Source of the DNA: Phymorhynchus buccinoides
Lineage: Eukaryota > Mollusca > Gastropoda > Neogastropoda > Raphitomidae
DNA length: 64,000 bases
Reading direction: 5' to 3'
NCBI GenBank assembly: GCA_017654935.2
Contig: CM065700.1
Coordinates: 46,414,548-46,478,547 of the forward strand
Shown: piece after piece, positions 12,030 through 19,466 of the stretch
Layout of the letters: each line of letters starts with the position of its first letter
How positions within the stretch are numbered: position 1 is the first letter of the stretch
Notes under the pieces: model-generated
What the model saw: the letters and a program-made list of their open reading frames with translations, nothing else
Database searches by the model: none
What the model was told of the DNA's origin: nothing
Position numbers and translations under genes: made by a program

Positions 12030-12560
12030 ATTTAAAAACAACAAAAACACTACTTTTAGGGCGAAATAAAATAATTAAAAAAAAATCCGCCCCTTTACCT
12101 CCCATTTTAGATACAAAAACACTACTTTAAGGGTGAAAAAAAAGCAAATAATCAGACTTTTTAAACCCCATTTTAGATACAAAAACACTACTTTAAGGGG
12201 CAAAAAAGCAAGAAATCAGACTTTCCTTTATCCCGTCAATTAGGAGGAAAAAAACACTACTTTAAGGGGCAAAAAAGCAAGAAATCAGACTTTCCTTTAT
12301 CCCGTCAATTAGGAGGAAAGAAACACTACTTTTAGGGGCAAAAAAGCAAGAAATCAGACTTTCCTTTATCCCGTCAATTAGGAGGAAAAAAACACTACTT
12401 TTAGGGGGCAAAAAAAAGCAAAAAATCAGACTTTCCTTTATCCCGTCAATTAGGAGGAAAGAAACACTACTTTAAGGGGCAAAAAAGCAAGAAATCAGAC
12501 TTTCCTTTATCCCGTCAATTAGGAGGAAAGAAACACTACTTTTGGGGGCAAAAAAAAAAA
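12030..12560. repeat. 69-bp tandem array beside the element (copy 1)
   Basis: CCCGTCAATTAGGAGGAAA recurs at 12,232, 12,301, 12,370, 12,442 and 12,511 (69, 69, 72 and 69 bp). Three proximal units carry CCCATTTTAGATAC instead. Every unit holds AACACTACTTTAAGGGGC. It lies 0.5 kb outside the palindrome in all four copies. Confidence 0.92.
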
Positions 12561-13092
12561 AAGATAAAAAAAGAACGTCACCATAGAATGGGGAAATCCC
12601 GATTGAGTCATACTGTTAAACATAAGACGGAACAGGGAATTCCCGATTAAGTAGCCATCTATTTTAGGCAAATTAAACAGGGGATATAACTCAGACCTAA
12701 TGTTTTTAAATTTAAAAAGCGGGTTGTTTTATAAACTATTGTGGAAACTGAATAAAGACATTATTGTTTAGTTGTACTATTTCAGTATTTGATTAAAACT
12801 TTTAGAATAAAGAACTAAATAAGTTAAATTATTATTGTTTTGATCAAATAAATAACAAGTAAACCATCATAGATATTTTGCAAGATTTGTTAGTTATATA
12901 ATACTGTGTTTAGTAAAGGTGATTAGGTGTTTGTTTCCTTCCCTTATCTTACTCTTAGCGCAATCTCTACTCACTTTTAGCCTATTTCGTTTTGTACGTC
13001 TGTAAAAAGGGTCACTGGCACAGACGTAGGAAGATTGTTTAAATGGGGGTTCTAAAGTAAGAAAATAGAGTTAATGTAGTTAACAAACACCT

Positions 13093-13229
13093 AAAACTGT
13101 ACACAACTGACCTTGCTAACTCATCGCTAGTCCTTTGGATCTAGCTTGGGGTCCTATAGGGCCCGTGGGATCTCAAGTGAGATTCAGAGAACTGGTGGTG
13201 AGTTAGCAAGGTCAGATGAGCACAGTTTT
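13093..13229. repeat. 137-bp imperfect palindrome (hairpin) at the gene block's outer edge, copy 1
   Basis: Perfect 16-bp arms TGACCTTGCTAACTCA (13,108-13,123) and TGAGTTAGCAAGGTCA (13,199-13,214) enclose 75 bp that is itself partly self-complementary (TTGGATCTA..., GGTCC/GGGCC centre). Outside, AAAACTGT (13,093-13,100) pairs with ACAGTTTT (13,222-13,229). The whole could fold into one long stem. It could be a terminus, origin or resolution site of the neighbouring element; function is inference. It is GC-rich relative to the AT-rich flanks. Confidence 0.85.
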
Positions 13230-13660
13230 GCTATTTTTTTTATAAAACTTACTTTTTTTAAGTCACTTTTTTAAAACCTTAATTTTTATTTTTTTTGGTC
13301 CTTTTTTAAAACTTTTGGTTAAACTTTTTTTTATTTAAAAAAACCCCTTTTTTTTAAACATTAGTCACTTTTTAAAAAAAAACTTATTTTTTTGGTCCTT
13401 TTTTAACACTTGGTTAAACTTCTTTTTAAAAACATTTTAAGCAAAAAACAAACTTTTGGGCTTTTTTTAAAAGTTACTTTTAAGTTCTTTTTTAAGAAGT
13501 TAAGTTCTTTTTAAGTTATTTTTTAAGAAGTTACTATTTTATTTTTTAAAGTTCTTGCTAAGTCATCTTCAAGTCATTCTCAAGTATTTATTAAGTTCTT
13601 ACACAAAAACTTACTTAGTACTTATTAAGTTCTTATTAAGTTTTTATTATATTAAGTTTT
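13230..13660. repeat. AT-rich zone with 11-bp phased AAGT motifs (copy 1)
   Basis: AAGT starts at 13,549, 13,560, 13,571, 13,582 and 13,593, exactly 11 bp apart. Further in-phase pairs are at 13,471/13,482, 13,502/13,513 and 13,627/13,638. The outer part has long T and A runs and a duplicated TTGGTCCTTTTTTAA segment. The same zone recurs at 32,885-33,315, 45,241-45,690 and 58,665-59,089. Near-helical phasing suggests curved DNA or iterons. Confidence 0.7.
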
Positions 13661-14094
13661 CATTGCATTAAAAATGGATCGCTCTCAGGTTTTAAGCTTT
13701 TTGGTTTTTGTTTTTCTTGTTTGTTTGCTGCTTTTTCTGATTGTTTTGTTTGTACTTCTACTCGTTTTTTTTTTGGTTGCATGTGTGTTTTATATAATTT
13801 ATAAGACAAATAACCAACACCAGCAACCACACCAACAGTAAGCAATACAACATCGTAATTCGTACTGTTTTGTTTGTCTTCTTCTTTTTTAACTGGTATT
13901 GCGCTTATGGTTGATTCATCTTCATTCTGAGACAACAGTTTTTGTTTTGTTTGTTTATTCATTTTTTGTTGTCGATTCCACTCTGACAACCTTTTACCTG
14001 CTTCAACTCGTCCTGGGCTCTTCGTTACCTTGGTTGTCGGACTGGGGCTTGTTTGCTGCTCCGTCTGATTCGTTTGATTCTCTGTCACGTTCAT
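13660..14094 (-). CDS. Small single-pass membrane protein with basic tail (element gene a, copy 1)
   Basis: I start at the ATG at 14,094 rather than the ATG four codons upstream, because it begins the MNVTENQT segment found in every copy. The ~144-aa product has a polar Gln/Thr/Lys-rich N-terminal half (residues 1-78), one hydrophobic segment about residues 82-98 (VVLLTVGVVAGVGYLSY), and a Lys/Gln-rich tail. The tail contains PKKKRVEV, which resembles a nuclear localisation signal. It is the last leftward gene of the block and its 5' end overlaps gene b. I recognise no family. Only this copy keeps the long tail; the others stop soon after the membrane segment through an indel in an A run. Confidence 0.55.
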   Translation of the reverse strand: MNVTENQTNQTEQQTSPSPTTKVTKSPGRVEAGKRLSEWNRQQKMNKQTKQKLLSQNEDESTISAIPVKKEEDKQNSTNYDVVLLTVGVVAGVGYLSYKLYKTHMQPKKKRVEVQTKQSEKAANKQEKQKPKSLKPESDPFLMQ

Positions 14095-14549
14095 TTTTAA
14101 TAGCAATAAAATCTATATGATTAAAAGTAATTAACCCCATGACAACAGGTGATAAAAGCCCGCCAAACCTATAAAAAAGATCACAACTAAGAGACTCTAA
14201 CGATTTAATTAAAACAGGATCTTGACTTAAATCGTACATTAAATCTTGGCTTGAATCGAGTGGGAAAAAACTGACTAACTAACTTAGTGTACAAGCTTAA
14301 CACTGTTAGACCTAAACTTTTAACCATTTTAGATCCTAATTGTGCTTCGTATCTGTTGTAGTACTTTTCAATGTCAGCAGAAGACATTACTTGAATCTGT
14401 TCTATACTAAATTCTGTTCCTAAGTATTGCTTTGTTTTTCCACACGCAGCCAGAGAATACAACTTTTCCTTTTTATTCATAACACTTGTCGACACTTCAT
14501 CAGAAATTACTGCTTCCTGCGCATTTAACAACAGTTCGTCACAATTCAT
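14003..14549 (-). pseudogene. Element gene b, frame-broken (copy 1)
   Basis: The first open part (14,205-14,549, 114 aa) begins MNCDELLLNAQEAV and contains a helical stretch with EQIQVMSSADIEKYYNRYEA, which I associate with conserved small proteins of Polinton-like elements. A second open part in another frame (14,003-14,239, 78 aa) carries a hydrophobic segment (LLSPVVMGLITF) and probably belonged to the same gene. The switch lies near a T run at about 14,270. The start at 14,549 is only 37 bp from the divergent gene c, with AT-rich DNA between, so the two probably share a promoter. Function is unknown. Confidence 0.55.
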
Positions 14550-14586
14550 TTTTAGTTGATTTATTATTTTTATTTTAAAAACAAAA
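14550..14586. promoter_or_regulatory. Divergent intergenic region, probable shared promoter (copy 1)
   Basis: Only 37 bp of A/T (with TTTATTATTTTTATTTTA) separate the start codons of leftward gene b and rightward gene c. Any promoter for either gene must lie here or inside the opposite gene. Promoter function is inferred from layout alone. Confidence 0.35.
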
Positions 14587-14826
14587 ATGAGTGCTGAAAA
14601 AACTGTTGCTAACCTTGTATATCAATCTGCTCTGATTGGTGGACTTTCTGTTGCGTACACGATGGTTGGTAAGAAACTATTGAAAATGAAAGCTGCTGAC
14701 CTTGGAAAACTTGACCTAGAGCCAGTAGAGGACTCTGGTAAACTAATCGCGGTAATCACTGCTTCAATCGCAACAAAAGACTTTTTAGTTAAACAAGGAA
14801 TAATTCCAGAAAATATAAATATCTAA
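14587..14826 (+). CDS. Small two-helix membrane protein (element gene c, copy 1)
   Basis: The 79-aa product begins MSAEKTVANLVYQSALIGG. It has two hydrophobic segments, about residues 11-30 and 51-64, joined by a charged loop (KKLLKMKAADLGKLDLEPVEDSGK). It is identical in copy 2. Copies 3 and 4 share a short deletion near codon 13 that shifts the frame. It lies in tight tandem with gene d (7 bp apart). I recognise the type as a recurrent small ORF of Polinton-like elements but know no assigned function; a virion membrane component is one possibility. Confidence 0.6.
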   Translation: MSAEKTVANLVYQSALIGGLSVAYTMVGKKLLKMKAADLGKLDLEPVEDSGKLIAVITASIATKDFLVKQGIIPENINI

Positions 14827-14833
14827 AAATAAA

Positions 14834-15139
14834 ATGGCTTCACTCGCAATGATGATTGGCGGTGCTGTAGTAAACGCACTTGCTTTTTCAGGTAGTAATT
14901 ACATGTTTAGTAAGCTAGAAACAAACACGGAAAGACAAAGACATAATCGAGCAATGGAGCAATTAGCAGCAGCACAAGACGCTTATGAAAAACAAAGACT
15001 CGCTCAGTTAGATTTCATTAACAACAAATTAAAACTGCAAAACCATGCAGCCTACACTTTTAAGAATGTTGACGACGCTATTAAAGAGTATTATTTAGTG
15101 ACAGGAGAAGAAATAGTTCAGTTACCACCACCGAAATGA
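14834..15139 (+). CDS. Membrane-anchored coiled-coil protein (element gene d, copy 1)
   Basis: The 101-aa product starts MASLAMMIGGAVVNALAFSG, a hydrophobic Ala/Gly-rich N-terminus (residues 2-19) that may be a membrane anchor. From about residue 28 to 68 an Arg/Lys/Glu/Gln/Ala-rich helix follows (ERQRHNRAMEQLAAAQDAYE), likely a coiled coil. The end is Pro-rich (QLPPPK). All four copies keep this frame intact with one Thr/Lys difference at codon 32. Its stop overlaps the ATG of the next short ORF (ATGA, 15,136-15,139), typical of compact viral gene blocks. Function is not known to me. Confidence 0.65.
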   Translation: MASLAMMIGGAVVNALAFSGSNYMFSKLETNTERQRHNRAMEQLAAAQDAYEKQRLAQLDFINNKLKLQNHAAYTFKNVDDAIKEYYLVTGEEIVQLPPPK

Positions 15140-15227
15140 AGCGACTTCCGAAAAACAAAAACTCCAGGAAATAGCATTTATTGTAGTTGGTATGACTGCT
15201 GTTTATTTTATCGCGAAAAACGTGTAG
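15136..15227 (+). pseudogene. Tiny membrane-peptide ORF, frame-broken (element gene e)
   Basis: An ATG overlapping the stop of gene d starts MKRLPKNKNSRK and then stops. The other frame encodes a short hydrophobic segment (IAFIVVGMTAVYFIA) ending in TAG at 15,225-15,227. I infer one ~30-residue single-pass peptide gene broken at an A run. The same break exists in the other copies, so it predates the duplications or is a shared homopolymer miscall. Confidence 0.4.
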
Positions 15228-15257
15228 TATTAAAATAAATAATAAATTTATTATTCA

Positions 15258-16205
15258 CCAAAAGGTTATTGGAAAGGGTTAACTGCTATTCAAAAATTAA
15301 ATCAAGCTGCTGGAGTCACTGAACAAACGGCAAAAGAATGGCTATCTAAACAAGCTATTTGGCAAATCTATTTACCAGCGCCTAATCGAATTAAAAGACC
15401 GCACTTTGTCAACTCAACACCAAATGACACTCATCAAATGGATCTTCTATACCTCCCTCATGATTTATTCAGAAGAAAAAGATTTAAATACGCGCTTACA
15501 GTTGTTAACATCTCTTCAAGATATAAAGATGCTGAACCATTGTCTGATAAAAGTGCTACTTCAGTCTCTGTCGCTTTACAAGAAATCTATAGACGCGGTC
15601 CATTAACTTATCCACGTTTAATTCAAGTTGATGAAGGAAAATAATTTAAAGGACAATTCAATCAGCTACTGTTAAAACACAAAGTCGCTATTAAAAGGGG
15701 TATTCCTGGAAACCATAGATCTCAGGCTTTAGTTGAAAACTTTAACAAACAATTGGCAGAAAGACTTTTCTCTTATCAATACCATAGAGAACTCCTTGAT
15801 TCAACTAGAAACACTGAATGGGTTAGAAGACTGCCCTCCGTTCTGCGTGTCATGAATAACGAAGAATCTAAGGTCATTGGACTCCGACCAGTAAAAGCAA
15901 TACAGAAGAAAACAATTGACTTGCCAATTCAACATTCAATTACAAAACAACTAATACCATTTGGAGTAAAAGTAAGATTTCTTTATGCACCTGGAGAAGC
16001 AGAAGGAGACACTCGCATAAGAGCAACAGATCCAATTTGGAGCATTGATCCGTACGAAATAAAAAGAATAATAGAAATGAATCCTCCCGTGTATTATTTA
16101 AGAGAAACTGATACGACAAACCATATGGCACGACCTACACCGCAAAGAGTATTTGTTAAAGAAGAACTGCAGATAATCCCATCAGATACAGTTCCTATCA
16201 TTTGA
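15258..16205 (+). pseudogene. Retroviral-type (rve) integrase, Polinton-like, with internal stop (copy 1)
   Basis: One frame runs 948 bp from PKGYWKGL at 15,258 to TGA at 16,203-16,205, interrupted only by TAA at 15,642-15,644. The N-terminal part has an AIQKLNQAAGV/WLSKQAIWQIYLP helical segment. The catalytic triad is visible: Asp in HQMDLLYLPHD (15,441), Asp in LIQVDEGK (15,630) and Glu in QALVENFN (15,735), 35 residues on, a DD35E layout. The C-terminal part (PFGVKVRFLYAPGEAEGD, then IDPYEIKRI) looks like a small SH3-like tail. Such enzymes insert Polinton/Maverick and adintovirus-type DNA into host chromosomes. No in-frame ATG precedes it here. The stop four codons after the second Asp removes the catalytic Glu, so this copy is dead unless read through. 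rve assignment is firm; the Polinton link is inferred from the neighbours. Confidence 0.85.
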
Positions 16206-16302
16206 TTAATCTAAAAAATCGAAGATAAATTTGTTAGACTTTTAACAATTCCAAAAAAAAAAAAAAAAGTCCTTACAGACACTTCTTTTTTTTTTTCTTC
16301 TT
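16206..16302. terminator. Convergent gene junction with A16 and T12 runs (copy 1)
   Basis: The 3' ends of the integrase and the ATPase face each other across 97 bp. That spacer holds an A run (about 16,253-16,268) and a T run (about 16,285-16,296), which could serve as 3'-end signals for both strands. The same arrangement occurs in all copies with variable run length. Confidence 0.4.
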
Positions 16303-16917
16303 TCATAAGCATTTGTACTGACTAGGAAAATCTGTTTTTAATACTAGTTTACAAAATTTCTCTTTTCTTAGCTTTTGTTTAATTTTAGTTTTTTCTTCTT
16401 TTGATTCAACATCATTTTCATCAAGACACTCATCAAAGCTGTTTTTGTCTTTAGTAAAAAACAAAACAACTGTCTTTAACTGTTCTCTAAAGTCTTTTAA
16501 AACCGAGTTATACTTCTGAGTTAAAATCCATACGCTAATTCCTGCATGCCGACCACTGAATGCTAGTTTTGCTAAACTATTTCTTTTTTGGACAATGTCT
16601 CTTTCAGCTGAGCAATCAATGATAAACAAAGTTGGTGTTCCTTTAAACAGTTTATAAAAATACTCTAAACATTCGCTTAGTTTATTACTTGGATTGACTA
16701 AATAGATTTCGTCATCTGTCCAAATAAGCTTTCTTTCTTTATAAGATTTGTTGTATTCTAAAGTAGTACAAAAAATTACTATGTGTTCAAAGTGATTACG
16801 ATAAACTGTTAGGATTAAATCTAAAGCGAACACACTTTTCCCGCAGCCTGTCATTCCGCAAAATAAACCACAATGAGGTTCTTTTGTAAGAAAATTTAAA
16901 TTAGTCTTCAAATCCAT
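16303..16917 (-). CDS. A32/FtsK-like genome-packaging ATPase (copy 1)
   Basis: The 204-aa frame is intact from ATG 16,917 to TGA 16,303. Walker A is GMTGCGKS (residues 21-28). Walker B is TLFIIDCS (96-103), with a single Asp where copy 3 has two. LAFSGRHAG and VWILTQKY follow, the latter resembling the sensor/arginine region of the FtsK-HerA superfamily. Length and motif order fit the short packaging ATPases of Polintons, adintoviruses and virophages, which drive DNA into capsids. The gene is convergent with the integrase and forms the inner edge of the block. The end is Lys/Glu-rich (about 168-190). A different P-loop NTPase cannot be excluded, but pairing with an rve integrase supports this call. 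Confidence 0.75.
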   Translation of the reverse strand: MDLKTNLNFLTKEPHCGLFCGMTGCGKSVFALDLILTVYRNHFEHIVIFCTTLEYNKSYKERKLIWTDDEIYLVNPSNKLSECLEYFYKLFKGTPTLFIIDCSAERDIVQKRNSLAKLAFSGRHAGISVWILTQKYNSVLKDFREQLKTVVLFFTKDKNSFDECLDENDVESKEEKTKIKQKLRKEKFCKLVLKTDFPSQYKCL

Positions 16918-16978
16918 TATTTTAATACACGATATCTTTTAATCTGTTGTCTTCAATGTTCAGCTGAGCATCAAATTA

Positions 16979-17030
16979 TCCTGGAGGCAATGCCCGGAGG
17001 CAGTGCAACTCCAGGAAAGTCCCGAATTTA
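16979..17030 (+). repeat. 52-bp motif at the inner edge of the gene block (copy 1)
   Basis: It begins CCTGGAGG and ends CCTTTCC-complement (CCAGGAAAGTCCCGAATTTA). CCTGGAG and CTCCAGG form a 7-bp inverted pair around GCAATGCCCGGAGGCAGTGC. A related copy (about 41 of 53 positions by eye) lies ~8 kb away in the same unit (37,487-37,535 in copy 2), in the same orientation. It may mark an element border. Confidence 0.5.
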
Positions 17031-17180
17031 GTTTGATTAATCTCTATACTTAAAAAATACTTATGCAACATTACAAGCCTTCTCCAAGAAAGTTTCACAG
17101 GGTTTTTGTTGCTCTTGCTATAGTATTAAATGTTTTCTATTGGCTCAATCAAAATGAAATCAGGTACTGATGTAGAACAG

Positions 17181-17549
17181 TCATAAAATAAAGTGTTTCT
17201 TTGCTTTACTGCTAAAAATACTACTACTAGTAAATAGTGCAGATGCAGAAATAGCCAGGTATGGGAATGCCACAACTGAAAGTGGTGAGTGGAACATTTT
17301 TTGGGCCAGTTTATAATTCACTTCACCCGCCAAATGCGAGTGGGCAAAAAACGATGTTCTTTCTCGCGCAAGATTCCTTTCCCAATCCATGTTTTCCCAT
17401 GCACCGGAAATACGATACGCAAATTGCGTGCTCGCCAGCCAGTGCATGTTCGAAATTAAACATTCTTCGGCTTCAACTTCACGTTCAAAGGCATCGCAGC
17501 CATCACCCAAAAAGTGTGGGACTAGGAGTGAAACAAACATTTCTTCCAA
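17181..17549 (-). CDS. Unrecognised 122-aa ORF (copy 1)
   Basis: The product starts MEEMFVSLLVPHFLGDG and has an acidic EREVEAEECLISNMHWLASTQ region and a Ser/Ala-rich hydrophobic end (SVVAFPYLAISASALFTSS). Copies 1 and 4 keep the frame; copies 2 and 3 carry indels. The flanking minus-strand sequence upstream (to about 17,690) is GC-richer than the surroundings, as at a gene start. I do not recognise it; it could be an exon of a captured host or transposon gene. Confidence 0.3.
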   Translation of the reverse strand: MEEMFVSLLVPHFLGDGCDAFEREVEAEECLISNMHWLASTQFAYRISGAWENMDWERNLARERTSFFAHSHLAGEVNYKLAQKMFHSPLSVVAFPYLAISASALFTSSSIFSSKAKKHFIL

Positions 17550-17937
17550 AATGGTAGAAAGAATTTTCGTGGCTTCTCTTCAACGACAAGGCCAACAAAA
17601 TGAAGTGTTCAGTCTGTTCTCAAAACTCGTCACTGATTGGCAAAACGGATTTTGGTTTGGCTGGTAAAACTTTTGGTTTGGTTGTTAAAAAATGTAGGTT
17701 GCCAGCCAAAGGCTGGTGGACAACATTTTCCACTTTCAGGGCTGACTATACAAAACATGCAGGGTAAATAACCCCATGTCACTAGTCATAATTTAGCTAA
17801 CAAGAATTTACACTGAGGCAGTAGGTGACACAATGCAAAAGTTTTCAGTAATCGCAGATTTGGGGCTTTTCACGTTATGCTGTGCAGGTTTTCATGTGCA
17901 TTGTTGTGTCATTGGCAGAGTCAATAAAGCAAAGAAA

Positions 17938-18042
17938 ATGGAAGGTGATCAGCCACAGAAGAAAAAAGGGAGAGGAGGCCGAGGTCGAGGAGGCCAGAAG
18001 GACAAGCAGGGGCCACGGCCTGGTGGACCCCCACAGGCACAG
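17938..18042 (+). CDS. Possible first coding exon, RGG-rich (copy 1)
   Basis: ATG at 17,938 opens MEGDQPQKKKGRGGRGRGG, then a Lys/Gln/Gly/Pro-rich stretch to PPQAQ. It is followed at once by a donor-like CAG|GTCAGA at 18,043. The low-complexity KKKGRGGRGRGG motif resembles RNA- or DNA-binding tails. Codon composition is GC-richer than the flanks. The sequence is unchanged in all four copies, including the longer open frame around it. The family is unknown, and no downstream exon is identified. Confidence 0.35.
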
Positions 18043-18224
18043 GTCAGACTGAGAGCTACCTTCTTTAAAAAAAAAAAAATGTTATCGTGTCCAGGTTTTG
18101 ATTCTTAATGGGTAAGGTACATATATGTGTCCGGTTTTCAGTTTTCACTGGTCTCCCCGCTGCGTGCAGCCAACACATTCCGATTTTGGAGGAGCTCAAA
18201 GGACAAAACATTTGGAAGACTTTT

Positions 18225-18405
18225 TTTGGGGAAAAGGCAGGTTAATGGGCCAATAACTAAGTCAGAAAAATAGATGACAGAAAGTAAAGGGAAAAGACAG
18301 TCAACGAGAGTGACGTATTGGAGGAAGTTAGAAGCACAGAACTTCCAGTAGGTGGGGAACTATTTGTACGAAAGACCCCCGGTATCCCCATGGGGAGTTT
18401 TTATT
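18225..18405 (+). repeat. Dispersed ~180-bp repeat (copy 1)
   Basis: GGCAGGTTAATGGGCC...AGCACAGAACTTCC...CCCCGGTATCCCCATGGGG. It matches 3,695-3,875 end to end. TCCCCATGGGGA near its end is a perfect 12-bp palindrome. Confidence 0.65.
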
Positions 18406-18651
18406 CAAATCCTGCATCATGTTCTTATACCCGTTCCATCAAATTGGCTGATTTCGTCACAAGTCTAGATTGAAATTTTAAAGTCTGAAGTTTGGTAGAG
18501 GACGAGTGGTGCGAATGAGACTTATCTGTGAGCTAACGAGTGTTGCATTGTTTATTTTTTTGTTATGATGTCAATAGCGTTGTTTTGTCATTGTCATTGT
18601 TGGTCTGGGGCATTGTGTGAGAGATGCATAAGCTCCTAAGTGCTGCGTTAA

Positions 18652-19205
18652 TACAGACAAACCCCTATTTTACGACCCTGTGTTAAGCGACCACCTCTCA
18701 TTTGAGACCGGATTTGTTGGCACGGATGCATTTTACTATGTAAACGACTTCCTCTAAAACGCGACTTACGACCGCCATTTTGTTGGTTTTTATGACCGTT
18801 GTTGTCGTCTGCATAGACTTCGAGCAAAGGGAAACAACCACGGTCAAGGGCCTGAAAGCGGAGTCGCTTCCCTTGTTGTAGAAAAGATGGCGGAAAGCGT
18901 AGGAAAAGCACGAAAACCACTGACTTTGAAAAAGAAAACCACTGACTTTGGACGAGAGTGGAGGTGATTAACAGAAGTCGGTGAAGTGAAACTGTAATAC
19001 ATCGATTGCACAATCCTATGGAGTTGGAAAGACCCAAATCCAGTTTTAATATGTCATTGTATGTGTGCATGAAGAAGAGAGTATGAACTGTGCTGAACTT
19101 TTTCTTTCTACGGCTGCCAGTGAAAACCTCCATCATACGACCCCTCCAATTTACCACCGATTTGTCTGGACATTTTGGAAGTCTTAAAATAGAGATTTGT
19201 CTGTA
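18652..19205 (+). mobile_element. Pogo/Tigger-derived MITE with a transposase remnant (copy 1)
   Basis: The ends TACAGACAAACCCCTATTTTA and, inverted, TACAGACAAATCTCTATTTTA are TIRs bounded by TA. Inside, an ATG at 18,888 begins MAESVGKARKPLTLK. In copy 3 the frame continues (50,979 on) into LTLDERVEVINRS, the start of the CENP-B/pogo-type DNA-binding domain of Tigger transposases. In copy 1 a frameshift follows. Little else of the transposase remains in 554 bp. The long minus-strand frame over it is a shadow. Confidence 0.7.
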
Positions 19206-19364
19206 TTGTGTAAATAGCATTGTGTTTTGACATCTTTGGCACTGTGTGAGTGGGCAGACTATGTATTATGATAGCAAGAAGGTTGAAACTGGTGATGGAT
19301 TGGGGTTTGAAAGTAAAGAATACTTTCTTTTTTCTCTGTGTGTGTGTGTGTGTGTCTTTCTTTA

Positions 19365-19466
19365 TCAGATTGGTTTCTGGAGTCAGATGTTTTGCCTGTT
19401 AAAGTGTTATGCTGAGTGGATTGGTTTCTGGAGTCAGATGTTTTGCCTTTTAAAGTGTTATGCTGA
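19365..19466. repeat. Two tandem 51-bp units (copy 1)
   Basis: ATTGGTTTCTGGAGTCAGATG...GTTATGCTGAGTGG occurs twice in succession with one or two changes. The neighbouring (GT)n run is at 19,338-19,353. The rest of 19,206-20,070 is without a recognised gene. Confidence 0.85.

Noticed and set aside
12030..12560. CRISPR-like array
   Set aside because: Units are contiguous 69-bp tandem repeats with no unique spacers, in eukaryotic DNA.
14250..14290. Programmed frameshift in element gene b
   Set aside because: The T run is not placed as a classic -1 slippery heptamer for the needed shift, and run length varies between copies, so mutation or miscall is simpler.
18648..19220. 190-codon minus-strand frame
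   Set aside because: It is the antisense of the pogo-derived MITE and breaks in other copies.
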